Shown here in pieces: positions 11,612 through 23,010 of a stretch of DNA of 64,000 nt; the stretch's first letter is position 1; every line of letters begins with the position of its first letter. Under the pieces are notes generated by a model. The model was not told the origin of the DNA. It did no database searches and worked only from the letters and a program-made list of their open reading frames with translations. This stretch comes from Protula sp. h YS-2021 (lineage: Eukaryota; Annelida; Polychaeta; Sabellida; Serpulidae), in contig OX457024.1 in assembly GCA_949752745.1 (NCBI GenBank), forward strand, positions 48,798,490 through 48,862,489, read 5' to 3'. The translations under genes and the position numbers were made by a program.

Positions 11612-14391
11612 GATAAGATCCAACTTCCGGTTTGGGGCTCGAAAGTGACCCGGAGGTCAAGGACACCGGAAGTTATGCCTTACGTATCGTCGTATAGGGG
11701 ATGGAGGTCGAAAATGAGGTCAAAATGGCTCTATCTCTTACCGTTTTCGAGATAAGGGCCAACTTCCGGTTTGGGGCTCGAAAGTGACCCGGAGGTCAAG
11801 GACACCGGAAGTTATACCTTACGTATCGTCGTATAGGGGGTGGAGGTCGAAAATGAGGTCAAAATGGCTCTATCTCTTACCGTTTTCGAGATAAGGGCCA
11901 ACTTCCGGTTTGGGGCTCGAAAGTGACCCGGAGGTCAAGGACACCGGAAGTTATACCTTACGTATCGTCGTATAGGGGGTGGAGGTCGAAAATGAGGTCA
12001 AAATGGCTCTATCTCTTACCGTTTTCGAGTTACGGGCCAACTTCCGGTTTGGGGCTCGAAAGTGACCCGGAGGTCAAGGACACCGGAAGTTATACCTTAC
12101 GTATCGTCGTATAGGGGGTGGAGGTCGAAAATGAGGTCAAAATGGCTCTATCTCTTACCGTTTTCGAGATAAGGGCCAACTTCCGGTTTGGGGCTCGAAA
12201 GTGACCCGGGGGTCAAGGACACCGGAAGTTATACCTTACGTATCGTCGTATAGGGGGTGGAGGTCGAAAATGAGGTCAAAATGGCTCTATCTCTTACCGT
12301 TTTCGAGTTAAGGGCCAACTTCCGGTTTGGGGCTCGAAAGTGACCCGGAGGTCAAGGATACCGGAAGTTATACCTTACGTATCGTCGTATAGGGGGTGGA
12401 GGTCGAAAATGAGGTCAAAATGGCTCTATCTCTTACCGTTTTCGAGATAAGGGCCAACTTCCGGTTTGGGGCTCGCAAGTGACCCGGAGGTCAAGGACAC
12501 CGGAAGTTATACCTTACGTATCGTCGTATAGGGGGTGGAGGTCGAAAATGAGGTCAAAATGGCTCTATCTCTTACCGTTTTCGAGTTAAGGGCCAACTTC
12601 CGGTTTGGGGCTCGAAAGTGACCCGGAGGTCAAGGACACCGGAAGTTATACCTTACGTATCGTCGTATAGGGGTCGGAGGTCGAAAATGAGGTCAAAATG
12701 GCTCTATCTCTTACCGTTTTCGAGATAAGGGCCAACTTCCGGTTTGGGGCTCGAAAGTGACCCGGAGGTCAAGGACACCGGAAGTTATACCTTACGTATC
12801 GTCGTATAGGGGGTGGAGGTCGAAAATGAGGTCAAAATGGCTCTATCTCTTACCGTTTTCGAGTTACGGGCCAACTTCCGGTTTGGGGCTCGAAAGTGAC
12901 CCGGAGGTCAAGGACACCGGAAGTTATACCTTACGTATCGTCGTATAGGGGGTGGAGGTCGAAAATGAGGTCAAAATGGCTCTATCTCTTACCGTTTTCG
13001 AGATAAGGGCCAACTTCCGGTTTGGGGCTCGAAAGTGACCCGGAGGTCAAGGACACCGGAAGTTATACCTTACGTATCGTCTTATAGGGGGTGGAGGTCG
13101 AAAATGAGGCTAAAATGGCTCTATCTCTTACCGTTTTCGAGTTAAGGGCCAACTTCCGGTTTGGGGCTCGAAAGTGACCCGGAGGTCAAGGACACCAGAA
13201 GTTATACCTTACGTATCGTCGTATAGGGGGTGGAGGTCGAAAATGAGGTCAAAATGGCTCTATCTCTTACCGTTTTCGAGATAAGGGCCAACTTCCGGTT
13301 TGGGGCTCGAAAGTGACCCGGAGGTCAAGGACACCGGAAGTTATACCTTACGTATCGTCGTATAGGGGGTGGAGGTCGAAAATGAGGTCAAAATGGCTCT
13401 ATCTCTTACCGTTTTCGAGATAAGGGCCAACTTCCGGTTTGGGGCTCGAAAGTGACCCGGAGGTCAAGGACACCGGAAGTTATACCTTACCTATCGTCGT
13501 ATAGGGGGTGGAGGTCGAAAATGAGGTCAAAATGGCTCTATCTCTTACCGTTTTCGAGATAAGGGCCAACTTCCGGTTTGGGGCTCGAAAGTGACCCGGA
13601 GGTCAAGGACACCGGAAGTTATACCTTACGTATCGTCGTATAGGGGGTGGAGGTCGAAAATGAGGTCAAAATGGCTCTATCTCTTACCGTTTTCGAGATA
13701 AGGGCCAACTTCCGGTTTGGGGCTCGCAAGTGACCCGGAGGTCAAGGACACCGGAAGTTATACCTTACGTATCGTCGTATAGGGGGTGGAGGTCGAAAAT
13801 GAGGTCAAAATGGCTCTATCTCTTACCGTTTTCGAGTTAAGGGCCAACTTCCGGTTTGGGGCTCGAAAGTGACCCGGAGGTCAAGGACACCGGAAGTTAT
13901 ACCTTACGTATCGTCGTATAGGGGGTGGAGGTCGAAAATGAGGTCAAAATGGCTCTATCTCTTACCGTTTTCGAGATAAGGGCCAACTTCCGGTTTGGGG
14001 CTCGAAAGTGACCCGGAGGTCAAGGACATCGGAAGTTATACCTTACGTATCGTCGTATAGGGGGTGGAGGTCGAAAATGAGGTCAAAATGGCTCTATCTC
14101 TTACCGTTTTCGAGATAAGGGCCAACTTCCGGTTTGGGGCTCGAAAGTGACCCGGAGGTCAAGGACACCGGAAGTTATACCTTACCTATCGTCGTATAGG
14201 GGGTGGAGGTCGAAAATGAGGTCAAAATGGCTCTATCTCTTACCGTTTTCGAGATAAGGGCCAACTTCCGGTTTGGGGCTCGCAAGTGACCCGGAGGTCA
14301 AGGGCACCGGAAGTTATGCCTTACGTATCGTTGTATAGGGGGTGGAGGTCGAAAATGAGGTCAAAATGGCTCTATCTCTTACCGTTTTCGA
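11612..14391 (+). repeat. 139-bp satellite array, about 20 units
   Basis: Each unit runs from GATAAGGGCCAACTTCCGGT through AGGTCAAGGACACCGGAAGT and CGTATCGTCGTATAGGGGGT to TCTCTTACCGTTTTCGA. Unit starts step by exactly 139 bp (11751, 11890, 12029 and so on to 14253). Variants mark units: GATAAGG against GTTAAGG or GTTACGG at the start, GCTCGCAAG in place of GCTCGAAAG, and TTACCTATC in place of TTACGTATC. Because 139 is not a multiple of three, open frames across it are accidental. It lies in the PACS intron between exons 3 and 4. Confidence 0.97.
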
Positions 14392-14710
14392 GATAACTCA
14401 TTGTTTTTCTTAAATGACGTTTTTCGCGATTTCAAGGTCATGGTCATGGTCAAGGTCAAAAATTTTTATCGGTTGCTTTAGATCATATTGCTTTTTATAT
14501 ATGTGCCAAGTTTGGCTGTTCTAGCTTCAACGGCCTTGTAGTAATTGCCTGAAAACCTTTTGACCTTTTTCGCGATTTGACCTTGACCAGTAAGGTCAAG
14601 GTCAAAAATTTTTATCAGGTGCACCACTTCAGATGATCCTCCATACATGTGCCAAGTTTGGTTGGTCTAGCTTCAGCGGTCTCGGAGGAGATGTCTGGAA
14701 ACCGATTCGG
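14392..14710 (+). repeat. Dispersed repeat copies on the right side of the satellite
   Basis: Two tandem, diverged copies of the dispersed element flanking the array (about 14430-14560 and 14570-14706), each with AAGGTCAAGGTCAAAAATTT, GTGCCAAGTTTGG and GGTCTAGCTTCA-like phrases. Confidence 0.75.
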
Positions 14711-15284
14711 CGGAAGAAGAAAAAAAATTTAAAAAAAGCGAGAAAAAAAAGGAAAAATAGGTGAAGAATTCGAGGCAATCCATCCCAATTTGGCATTTTC
14801 AATGCCAAGTGGGAATGAATTCTAGAACGGATAAAATCGTCAATGTGATGGATTAGAACCGGTAGACGCGGATGAAATTTACCACAGAAATTTATCACAT
14901 GACCGTCCACACTATCGAAAAAAAAAACTTTTTCCGAGGCATTGGTGTAATGATATAACAACGCTGTTGTTTAACAGTCGCGTATCTGATGCCTACTGAT
15001 AGGTTGCCATTCAATACGCGGATGACACAACACTACTCTCAGCAGTATTTGACAAACTAATATTATCGACCGTCCAGCTTGAATCAGCATGTCAAAAATG
15101 GGGCATGAAAATAAATGGCGTAAAAGGTGTAAGATAATTTAACCTACAAGTGATAGCATCATGACAGACGGTAAAGAAGTGAAGAAGGTTCAAGAAATTG
15201 TCTTCTTAGGCAAATGGACACATAGGCCGACATTTTATGTGTCTACAGATATGTACTCTTGGCAGCGCGAATGCTTGTATATAT
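14711..15284. other. PACS intron sequence, nothing recognised
   Basis: Contains an A-rich stretch (about 14715-14750) after the dispersed repeat and otherwise unremarkable AT-rich DNA. Confidence 0.5.
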
Positions 15285-16293
15285 TTATGCAAAGCAAACC
15301 ACACGTTATGTATCATATATAGGACTGGCAGCCAAATTTCTAGCAGTTCCAAATATATACAGTGGCCCCCATTCATACCGAAATCGGTTATAACGAACAA
15401 ATTCACTGGTCCCAACTTTTTTCCCATTGACTGCAATGCATAAAATTCATACTATCCGATAATCGGTTATAACGAACACATTTTGGGCCAACGCTTTTTT
15501 TTTTGAAAGTGTGAAAGTCAACAGCGCATGCTGTGGGGAGTCTATTGACACGTCTTACTTTTCTAATCATTAAGGATTAGTCGCTGCGCTATTAAGGCAA
15601 ATAGAGGCATCAACCGCTTACCCCCTGTACCACTAATACCTAATGTGAATTGCAATTGTTGGCATCGGGTTGCTTGCAAACAATACCAAAGCATCTCCCT
15701 CAAACAAAACTACCCAGAGTAACTAATGCCCATACGACAACTTCAATGTTGTAAGGAACGGTCTCAGTAGAAATCGTGCCGGTCAAACTAAGCAACAAAC
15801 AATCGTCGACTTTTTTACGAAGTTGCCGGGGAGATCTTGAAATAGATGAACTATTTTAGCAGACTAAAAGTAATAGCCAGTTAGTATTGTGAGTTAACAG
15901 TTTCGAAGAGAAAAGCACTTCATGTTATTATTGGTTCAGCATTTACTGAAGAAAATGTTTAATATTAATAAATTGTCATGATTTGTTTATTTTGTTTTTG
16001 GTTTGGCGATTTTTTTAACAAGGCACTGTATTTTAAATAATTTACTGTATCTTAAACAAATAATCACAAAGCACTCGTTAAGTTTAAGTCGTACATGGGT
16101 ACATTGAAAAACTGACCGTATAATCATGAAATTGGAAAATATCGGTTATAACGAATATCGGTTTAAAAGAACACTTTTGCCAGGTCCCACAAACTTCGTT
16201 ACAAACGGGTTCCACTGGATATATATTTGGAACTGCTAGAATTTTGCTGCTAGTCCTATATATGATACGTACCGTGTGGTTTGCTTTGCATAA
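15285..16293. repeat. 75-bp inverted repeat with a transposon at its centre
   Basis: The left arm (15285-15359; TTATGCAAAGCAAACCACAC and onwards, ending CAGTTCCAAATATATA) is matched by its reverse complement at 16218-16293 with a few differences. The pogo-like element occupies the point of symmetry. Confidence 0.85.
15360..16217. mobile_element. Pogo/Tigger-like non-autonomous DNA transposon
   Basis: The 858-bp element has terminal CAGTGG...CCACTG. Its subterminal sequence repeats ATCGGTTATAACGAAC and ATATCGGTTATAACGAATAT in inverted arrangement, and the right end inverted reads CAGTGGAACCCGTTTGTAAC. CAGTGGAACC..GTTATAACGAA is the usual terminus of pogo-family elements in animals, which insert at TA; here the flanks are TATATA on both sides. 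There is no transposase ORF. Confidence 0.75.
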
Positions 16294-16373
16294 AGAACAT
16301 TTTATTGACAGTAAAGTCGGACTAAGATTTTCACGTCCGCTAAAAAATACCAGAAATACCAGCTAAGAAATAC

Positions 16374-16463
16374 CTGTAGTGAAAACGAAAGATCCAGCTC
16401 TGTTTCCAACAGTCCGCCAGGCGACATAATAATTTCATTCGACCGTAACACTCTTTTTGAATT
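16374..16463 (-). CDS. PACS: PACS exon 3
   Basis: A 90-nt exon, phase 0 at both ends, lies between TTTATTTCAG and CAG/GTATTT. It encodes [20 protein letters not shown] followed by [10 protein letters not shown]. Human PACS has GSKRILRSHEIVLPPSG..., ETDLALTFSLQ at this place, and the next residues there (YPHFLKRD) begin exon 4 here. Confidence 0.95.
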
Positions 16464-16599
16464 CTGAAATAAAAATCAAGTAAAATGAGCGCTATAATTT
16501 AATCTTAACTTAATTATAAAAACAACAACCCAAGCAACAAGTGAAACTCTTCTTTGAAGTTCAAGTACTTCACAGCACTAGATTTAAAAAAACCAGAAG

Positions 16600-17045
16600 C
16601 TTAACGCGCTACCAGCTTGACCAATCTGTCCTCCACACATTACGACTGGTGAAGAAGCGTGAAGGAAAAACACATTGTAATTTTTTTGCAATTTGACTGT
16701 TTTGGTCAATAATTTGGCCAAATTTCCAAATAAAATACAAAACTGACGCGGGAACTTGAGGAGAGCATTCGTGTAAAATTTCAACGTGATCGGACAGGAT
16801 TTATGGGAAGAGTAGCATTTTTGTGTTTTCTTACATTTGGGCAAAATCGCAAAAAAAAAAAAAAAACAAAAAAAAAAAAAAAAAACACAGCTTGTCTTGA
16901 GGATTACCTGTCAAACATTCCTGTCAAATTTTAAAAAAAAAATCGGAAGAGCAGCATTTTGTGTGTTTACACACACACACAACGGACGACCGATACTCAG
17001 CAAGTGATGGGTGTAGCCCTCCGATGAAAATCGGCTTGGTTAAAA
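16600..17045. repeat. Dispersed repeat with A-rich tracts and GATGAAAATCGGCTTGGTT tail
   Basis: A segment with phrases such as AAATTTCAACGTGATCGGAC, two A-rich tracts (16850-16885), a short (CA)n and the tail GTGATGGGTGTAGCCCTCCG. Its tail is related to the tail of the repeat cluster at 61919-62640 (GTGATGGGTAAAGCGCTGGG). It is non-coding and in the PACS intron between exons 2 and 3. Confidence 0.5.
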
Positions 17046-18767
17046 ACATGCTGGGGAAATTTCGAACAACTCATATGGTCTTAAAATAACAATGATTCTC
17101 ATACACTGCAGTCGGCACTTTTTTTTTCAGCATAAAGAAGTAGATAGGTGGGGCGCAACAGTAGTTGGGCGCTTCTATGAATACGTGACTAAAGATCTTC
17201 CTTCTTACAATTAGTGATGAATCGGGGCCAGAATTTAGGCCTCTGGGACCCCGTGACCTCAAACTGCACCTGTGGCCCCCAACTTTTGAATTACTAGCGT
17301 GGTTCACTATGCAGTGCTTAATACCCCAGTCTTTTACAGCTGTGATGTGATAATCTCACGGTTAAAAGTTGAAAAACATGCATTCTGTTGTCAGAATATG
17401 TTGAGTCGCGCAGCCACGATGCTGTTACGACAATTATTGTTTCTTCCTGATCTGCAAATCCACGCTAAATATTTTACGAATCCACGCTAAATATAACAAC
17501 AGAATGCTCATAATAATTAATTAATTAAATTGACAAACTGCTTATTATGTGTATAAAAAGCTCATAATGGTCTGCCATTTAATTCATAATTGAGTATTGT
17601 GCATACATATGTATTCTCTTTGATTTTTATGTCTTAAAAATAAATAAAGATCACAAACAAGAAATTGCCAACGGCAAGGTCACCAGGAGAGTTCCAGACA
17701 TGATACTGTAATGATTATTGTAAGTGTGGAAGATTTATAAAATGTTTCATTCTTTCAGTTGTGTGTTACAGTGGTTTAAGATGCTAGCTTGGCAAGCAAA
17801 TGATTCCAAGGCCGAATCCAGCAGGCCACATTTTACACAAGCCTACGAATTAAATGTTGACTACCACTCATGCCAAGGACATCCTGCCTTTGAACAACAA
17901 ATCATATCGTCGGGACCACGAGACTCAACTGGACACCATTCTGATGACGGATTGAATATCAGCGTGGATTTTGTAACTCAGAAAATACTCAACCCCGGGG
18001 TTGAATGTTCCCCCGCGGGTACCCAAGGCCCCGGGTAACCTGACCCAACCCTACTTACAACAACATCTTTGAGTTAGAGGACTACTGCCAGGCCCTGTGG
18101 CAATTTCATCATAAGTTAATCAGCAATGGATAAAAGAACAGACCATGCCCACTCCCGCGGCAATTATTTTTTAAAAATGTAGCGCAATTATATGTGTGCA
18201 GTTAAATACTTAGAAACTGGTATCAAATAATTAACATTTTTGATACTATCGAAAATTAGAAACATTTTCAGCCTTATCTTCACTGAAAGGCCGGATGAAT
18301 TATGGCGGTCAGTGTAGACTCACATCACTGTACAAAGTTGCATATTTTAAGTCAGAGAAGGGAAGTGAAACACTGTAAACATTTTTTTCCTTTGTATTTT
18401 AGGTATTTATAGAACTCAGGGATAATTTTGGTTGAAAAATTTTTCCCGTAGAGTTAATTTTAATTGATAAGGTTAGTTATCGTTCCGATTGAAACAGTGA
18501 TTTATCAGTTAATTTCTCAAGGTGTTATTTACGCATTTCCCGTAAAATGTAACTGTTGTGAATTGCACCTCAGTTTCGTTTAAATAGCATCGGTTAAACC
18601 GACAGGTTTTCACAGCGACCTTCTCGTCGGGAGGTCTACTGCACTGCTCACTTTCAACTGTCAGATACTTTTCTGTGAATTGTCATATACCGTTGCTGTA
18701 CACATCCACGGCATATCCCCCACGGGAGAAAACAACATTTGATTAGTTCCACACGAAATATATGTAC
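17046..18767. other. PACS intron sequence, nothing recognised
   Basis: AT-rich, no convincing ORF. The 104-residue open frame at 17724-18038 has no recognisable domain and ends in low-complexity Pro/Gly codons. Confidence 0.5.
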
Positions 18768-18855
18768 CTGCATTTTCACTGCCAATATGACGGACTGCAT
18801 TTCGGTCTCTAGAGGCTTCAGAATAACAAGTTTGCTTAATGTCAGAGTACATAAT
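18768..18855 (-). CDS. PACS: PACS exon 2
   Basis: An 88-nt exon lies between TTTATTTTTCAG and CAG/GTACAT. Its first base completes the Arg codon split at the end of exon 1, and it then reads LCTLTLSKLVILKPLETEMQ followed by SVILAVKMQ. Human PACS has LCSLTLKKLVVFKELEKEL, ISVVIAVKMQ. The overlapping open frame in another phase (residues like IMYSDIKQTC) is a shadow. Confidence 0.95.
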
Positions 18856-19589
18856 CTGAAAAATAAAACACATTGTTAAAACTAGACCATCACTATCCCA
18901 AAATAAGTTGACGAGCCGTTTCTGAAGTAATACATCGATCTGTGCAACTGAAAAAACTACAAAGAATTACCTATGTGGTCAGCATTTTGAATGCTCTACG
19001 ATGGCAAAGCACGAAAATCAGCTTAAATACTGAATACATCATCTTCCTTATGTTGACGCAGCTAAACAAACACAGCCATCCACACAATTTATTAAAGGTT
19101 TGTGTATAATTTAACATCTCAGAATATCGCCCCAACGGGCCAACAAAGCGAATGATGTATATCCGTACCAATGCGCCCACTTTAAGACTAGTTCGTGGAT
19201 TCCCGTCACTGTATTTTAAACACCGTTTTATTTAAAATAAGAATTCTGAAGTGAACAAGAACCATACATTTTTGGCAGGCTATCCTGGAACCGACTACCC
19301 ATAATTCGAGTGTCAAATACATAAAAATGCTTCATTTTTCACCATAGGGTTAAAATAAGTAGAACAATGTAAATTCTTATCTTTTCACGTAAGGAAAAAA
19401 AAAATACTAAAAATAATATTGAAATAAAGTAAAGGTTTTGATTTCTGTGACATTTGATTTATTACTAGTCTATTCTGGAATAGCCTGCATAAAAAGCTGG
19501 TTTCTTACTTACTTCAGAATTTTTATTTTGTTTTTAGTAGATTTCTTTGACAACTAATTCTTATCACTTGTGATTTCCCCGGACAATAT
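18856..19589. other. PACS intron 1 sequence, nothing recognised
   Basis: AT-rich intronic sequence between exon 2 and a LINE remnant. Confidence 0.5.
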
Positions 19590-20522
19590 TCTATTTTCTA
19601 GTCCCTTTCAAAGCGCTGAAGGTTATCAAGGTCACCTTGTAAGTCTATGGCATCTTCTGAGATATTTCGTGGTACACCACACTGTCATCAGCAAAGAGTT
19701 TAGTGTCTGAGATATGTTGGGTATGGTCGGGAAACTCGTTTATGTACGTGAGGAATAAAATAAGATCAGGACAATTCCTTGTGGAACACCCTAATCGCCA
19801 CCACTTTAACTCAACGATACTCTAACTGAACAACCTGTTGGCGACGCCTCCACTGCAGAGAAACAATGCATCCACCTGTGATCTACTGTCTATGCGTTAC
19901 GAAAGGTAATCTATTACAGTTATCGAGTCTGTTTTGCAAGACCCTTTTTCTTTTAAACCCACATTGCTCGTCAGTCATTATAGCGCTGTGGTCGAGACGG
20001 TCCATAATGTTGCTTGCAATGATATGCTCCAGGATTTTGCGGACATAGGGCGGTAGGTCCGCTTTCGATCGGTTTCCTTTCTTGAACACGTGCAGCCTTT
20101 GCCTTTTACCAGTCTTTGATTATTTTGCCTTCGATCAATGATGCTTGACAGAACAGTTGTAAGACAGGAGATATTTTATCAGCAATATTTTTCAGTAGTC
20201 GCGTTGGAATGTGGTCTGAACCACTGGCCTTGCGTACATGAAGATTTGATGATGGCTGTCGCATCCCGGGGGAGATGCTGTTGATATCAGGCAGATCAGG
20301 ATAGGAGCTTGGGCCTTTGTTTGGTATGGACTTAGTGTCTGCATCTTTGTTAAAAACGGAAGAAAATTGATTGTTGAGTACGAAGCTGTTGTGGATAAAT
20401 GTGGCGAGGAAATTATCTTGGAATGCTTTTGCTGCTTCTTTTATATCGTCATAATTTGCTTTATGCCAAAAAAGCTTTACTCTGTTAGCGTCGTTATCAC
20501 TTAAACCGGAATCGTATAGCAC
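19590..20522 (-). mobile_element. Degenerate LINE reverse transcriptase fragment
   Basis: Three minus-strand pieces follow one another. 20522-20106 carries an open frame with KASGSDHIPTRLLKNIAD, the fingers motif of non-LTR reverse transcriptases. 20089-19883 starts FKKGNRSKADLPPYV and continues KILEHIIASNIMDRLD. Further on, around 19600-19800, are GVPQGIVL-like and LFADDS (the catalytic FADD box) separated by frame changes. The order matches Jockey/CR1-type LINE ORF2. Frameshifts and stops make it a dead copy. Confidence 0.85.
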
Positions 20523-20569
20523 CTGTCAATGCGCGAAGGACGATCTATTAGGAAGATATCAAAGGTGTT

Positions 20570-22450
20570 AGGCAGACAGCTAGCGCCCAGAAGCGGCCCG
20601 CTACTGAAGTTTGACGTACCGCTTCAAATCCTCGCTGTATAACGATGTGCAGGTCATCTATACTCGCTTCCAGGCACCTCTGTGGCGATGTTGTGCAAAA
20701 TTCAGTGACCACAAGTCTTCATTGGCATTCATAATAAGCCCTCAAATTACAATGGCAATGATACAAAACTTTGTTTTATGCTTTCTTTACAAAAAAAATA
20801 TCGAAATAACCACAAATCTTCAGCAGTAATTGAAATTTGTTTACATCCAGGGAGCATGGTTTATTACTCTAAAAGGTGACAGTAAAGTTTGTAACTATTT
20901 CCAAAAAGGTTTTGAACTGCTATATCAAAAAGCATGGGAAAACCTAAAAGTGAAATATTGTGGGTGTACAAAATAAAGTTATACCTAATTCTGCATCCAT
21001 CGATTATTTTAGTATGTATCTTACAGAAAATCTATAACCCCTTTATTTAAATTTCTGGTCACTTGACTTTGGTTACATGATATTTAAAGGCCTGAATGCA
21101 AACAAACATTTGACAGTTGAGTGCGAAAGCTAACTGCTATGTACTTTAGAGGAGAAATTAAAGATATGCAGCCCATTAACAAATGTGCCTGCAGTCCATT
21201 AACAAAAAAAAAAAAAAAAAGAAAGGATTTTGTGCATGAACATAAAGTAACTGCTTCAATAATAGGGACTGGTATGCAGGATTCGTGCCTCAGAACAAAT
21301 GAAGTTTAACCCTATTAGTTCTATTAGAATGTTTTAAGGCTTCGTAGCTCTAGCCAGGGTTGAGATTTCGCGGTCGCCCGTTCCCCCGTGGCGACCAACT
21401 TTTGGCTCGGGCGACCAACTTTTTCGAGTTGGTCGCCCGAGTGGCGACTAACTTTTTTTCTGAGTATATTCAGGTAAATACTGTTGATTATTTTAAACAC
21501 CATTTTGTTGTTGTTTTTTCATGTGAGGCGGGCTAGACAAATTTTGCAAAAATTGCGCCGGGCGACTAACTTTTGTGCCGGGCGACTAACGTTTTTTAAA
21601 TTGGTCGCCCGAGGGCGACCAGAAAATTTTACGAAGTCTCAACCCTGTCTAGCTCCGAGTAGCTCTGACTTGTATAACATCGTATATCTCTCTGTCAGAG
21701 CTACGAAGCCTTCCATTGTTCCACTAATAGGCTTCAACTTCATATGTTCTGAGGCACGAATCCTGCATAGCAGTCCCAATAATTCAAACATTTATTGAGT
21801 TCATGCACAAAATACCCTTTTTTGCAAAACAGGCACAATTTTAGTGAGCTGTATATTTTTTATTTGTTCATAAAAGTGCAGAAAAATTAGATTCCACACC
21901 CACCTGTCAAATGTTTGTTTACATTCCGGCCTTTAAATGTCACATGACCAAAGTCAGATGACCAAAAATTGAAATAAAGGGGTCATAATTTATTTGTAAA
22001 ATATATACTGAAGTAGTTGATAAATGCAGAGTTAGGTATAAATTTATTTTGTAAACCCACAATATTTGACATTTAATTTTTACGTTCTTTTTGGAATATT
22101 AAGTCAAAAGCTTTTTGGTGGATAATTGCAAAAATTATTGTTTCTCTTTCACGTAATATAGTATGCTCCCTGTATACAAACAAATGTCAATTATTGCGGG
22201 AGAATTGTAGTTATATCCGTGTTATTTTCTTTTAAAGAAAGCGCGACACAGAAGTTGTATATCATTACCGTTGTACTTTGAGGGCCTTTAGTAAATGCCA
22301 ATAAAAACTTATGGGTAGTTGATTCGCGAATAAAGTAGCTACATGGGTGCCTCAGATCGAGCACAGTTGACTTGCTTATCGTTATATAGCGAGGCTTTGA
22401 AGCGGTGCCCGGAAACTTTGTAGAGTACCGCTTCTTGGAGCTACGTAGCT
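20570..22450. repeat. Large palindrome with arms of about 780 bp
   Basis: The left arm (about 20570-21348) and right arm (about 21654-22450) are inverted, diverged copies. For example GGTATGCAGGATTCGTGCCT-like sequence at about 21270 is met by its complement near 21755, AACAAACATTTGACAG at 21102 by its complement near 21905, and CGCTTCAAATCCTCGCTGTA at 20620 by its complement near 22395. A partial third copy follows at 22515-22610 in the left-arm orientation. It lies in PACS intron 1, ending about 110 bp from exon 1. Confidence 0.85.
21355..21647. mobile_element. 293-bp MITE at the centre of the palindrome
   Basis: The termini are CAGGGTTGAGATTTCG and, inverted, CAGGGTTGAGACTTCG (15 of 16 match). 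It is flanked by a direct repeat TCTAGC at 21349-21354 and 21648-21653. The interior holds repeated GGCGACCAACTTTT/GGGCGACTAACTTTT units in both orientations. The CAGGG terminus suggests a hAT-like origin, but only 6 of the flanking bases match, so this is not settled. Confidence 0.8.
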
Positions 22451-22719
22451 CTGACAGCGAGATACAAGTTAAATATTAGAGTCAGCTGACTTGGAGCGAA
22501 AAAATGTGCTGAAAAAAGGGCCTTTTGCGCATGAACTAACAGTAAACATTTCAATAAAGGAAACGGTATGCAGGATTCGAGCCTCAGCGCATATGAAGTT
22601 GACCTTAACAGCAGATGTTATTTAAGGCAGAGGTGACTTGGAGCTGGGCAGACAGCAAGAGTTATCCACTAGAACTGTGTTGTCAGCCAAGTGGTTCGTA
22701 TACTAGCCAGCATGTTTAC

Positions 22720-22826
22720 CTTGGTATACAATTTGGCGTAGATTTTTCGACCTCCCAAGTGGCAAAGAGCTTCATTGGCACGGGTTTTACGCCGAAACCA
22801 GAAGCTCTGCCTGCCTTGTCCGCCAT
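22720..22826 (-). CDS. PACS: PACS exon 1: start of phosphofurin acidic cluster sorting protein
   Basis: The ATG at 22826-22824 opens the reading frame MADKAGRASGFGVKPVPMKL, FATWEVEKSTPNCIPR, with the last codon split two bases before GTAAAC. Human PACS N-termini contain [21 protein letters not shown] at the same distance before the LCSLTL motif, so start and family are both well supported. PACS proteins are cytosolic sorting adaptors that bind acidic-cluster motifs in cargo such as furin and link them to AP-1/GGA coats and ER-mitochondria trafficking (family knowledge). All eight firm exons join in phase over 16.6 kb and cover roughly the N-terminal third (cargo-binding region and start of the middle region). 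The rest lies beyond the left edge. Introns are filled with satellites, LINEs and foldback elements. Confidence 0.94.
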
Positions 22827-23010
22827 CACAAAATTATGTTCAACGCATGCTCACTTTCGTTCTAAACACGGAAGTAAACAATAACAAATGCAACGTGCTT
22901 TTGTTTTGATGAAGTTTTTTTTTTTCACAAATCTTTTGTCCTGTCCCAGGTCTGGTTATAAAATAGCTGACCTCTAGGAGATTTATCTGTTACGTATAAA
23001 CACAGAGCGA

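Noticed and set aside
11923..12948. Two identical 63-codon open frames
   Set aside because: They are phase windows of the 139-bp satellite; the unit length is not divisible by three and no longer protein is possible.
18661..18873. Minus-strand open frame of 70 codons with plausible splice sites
   Set aside because: The splice sites are real but the frame is wrong: the PACS exon 2 reads in another phase.
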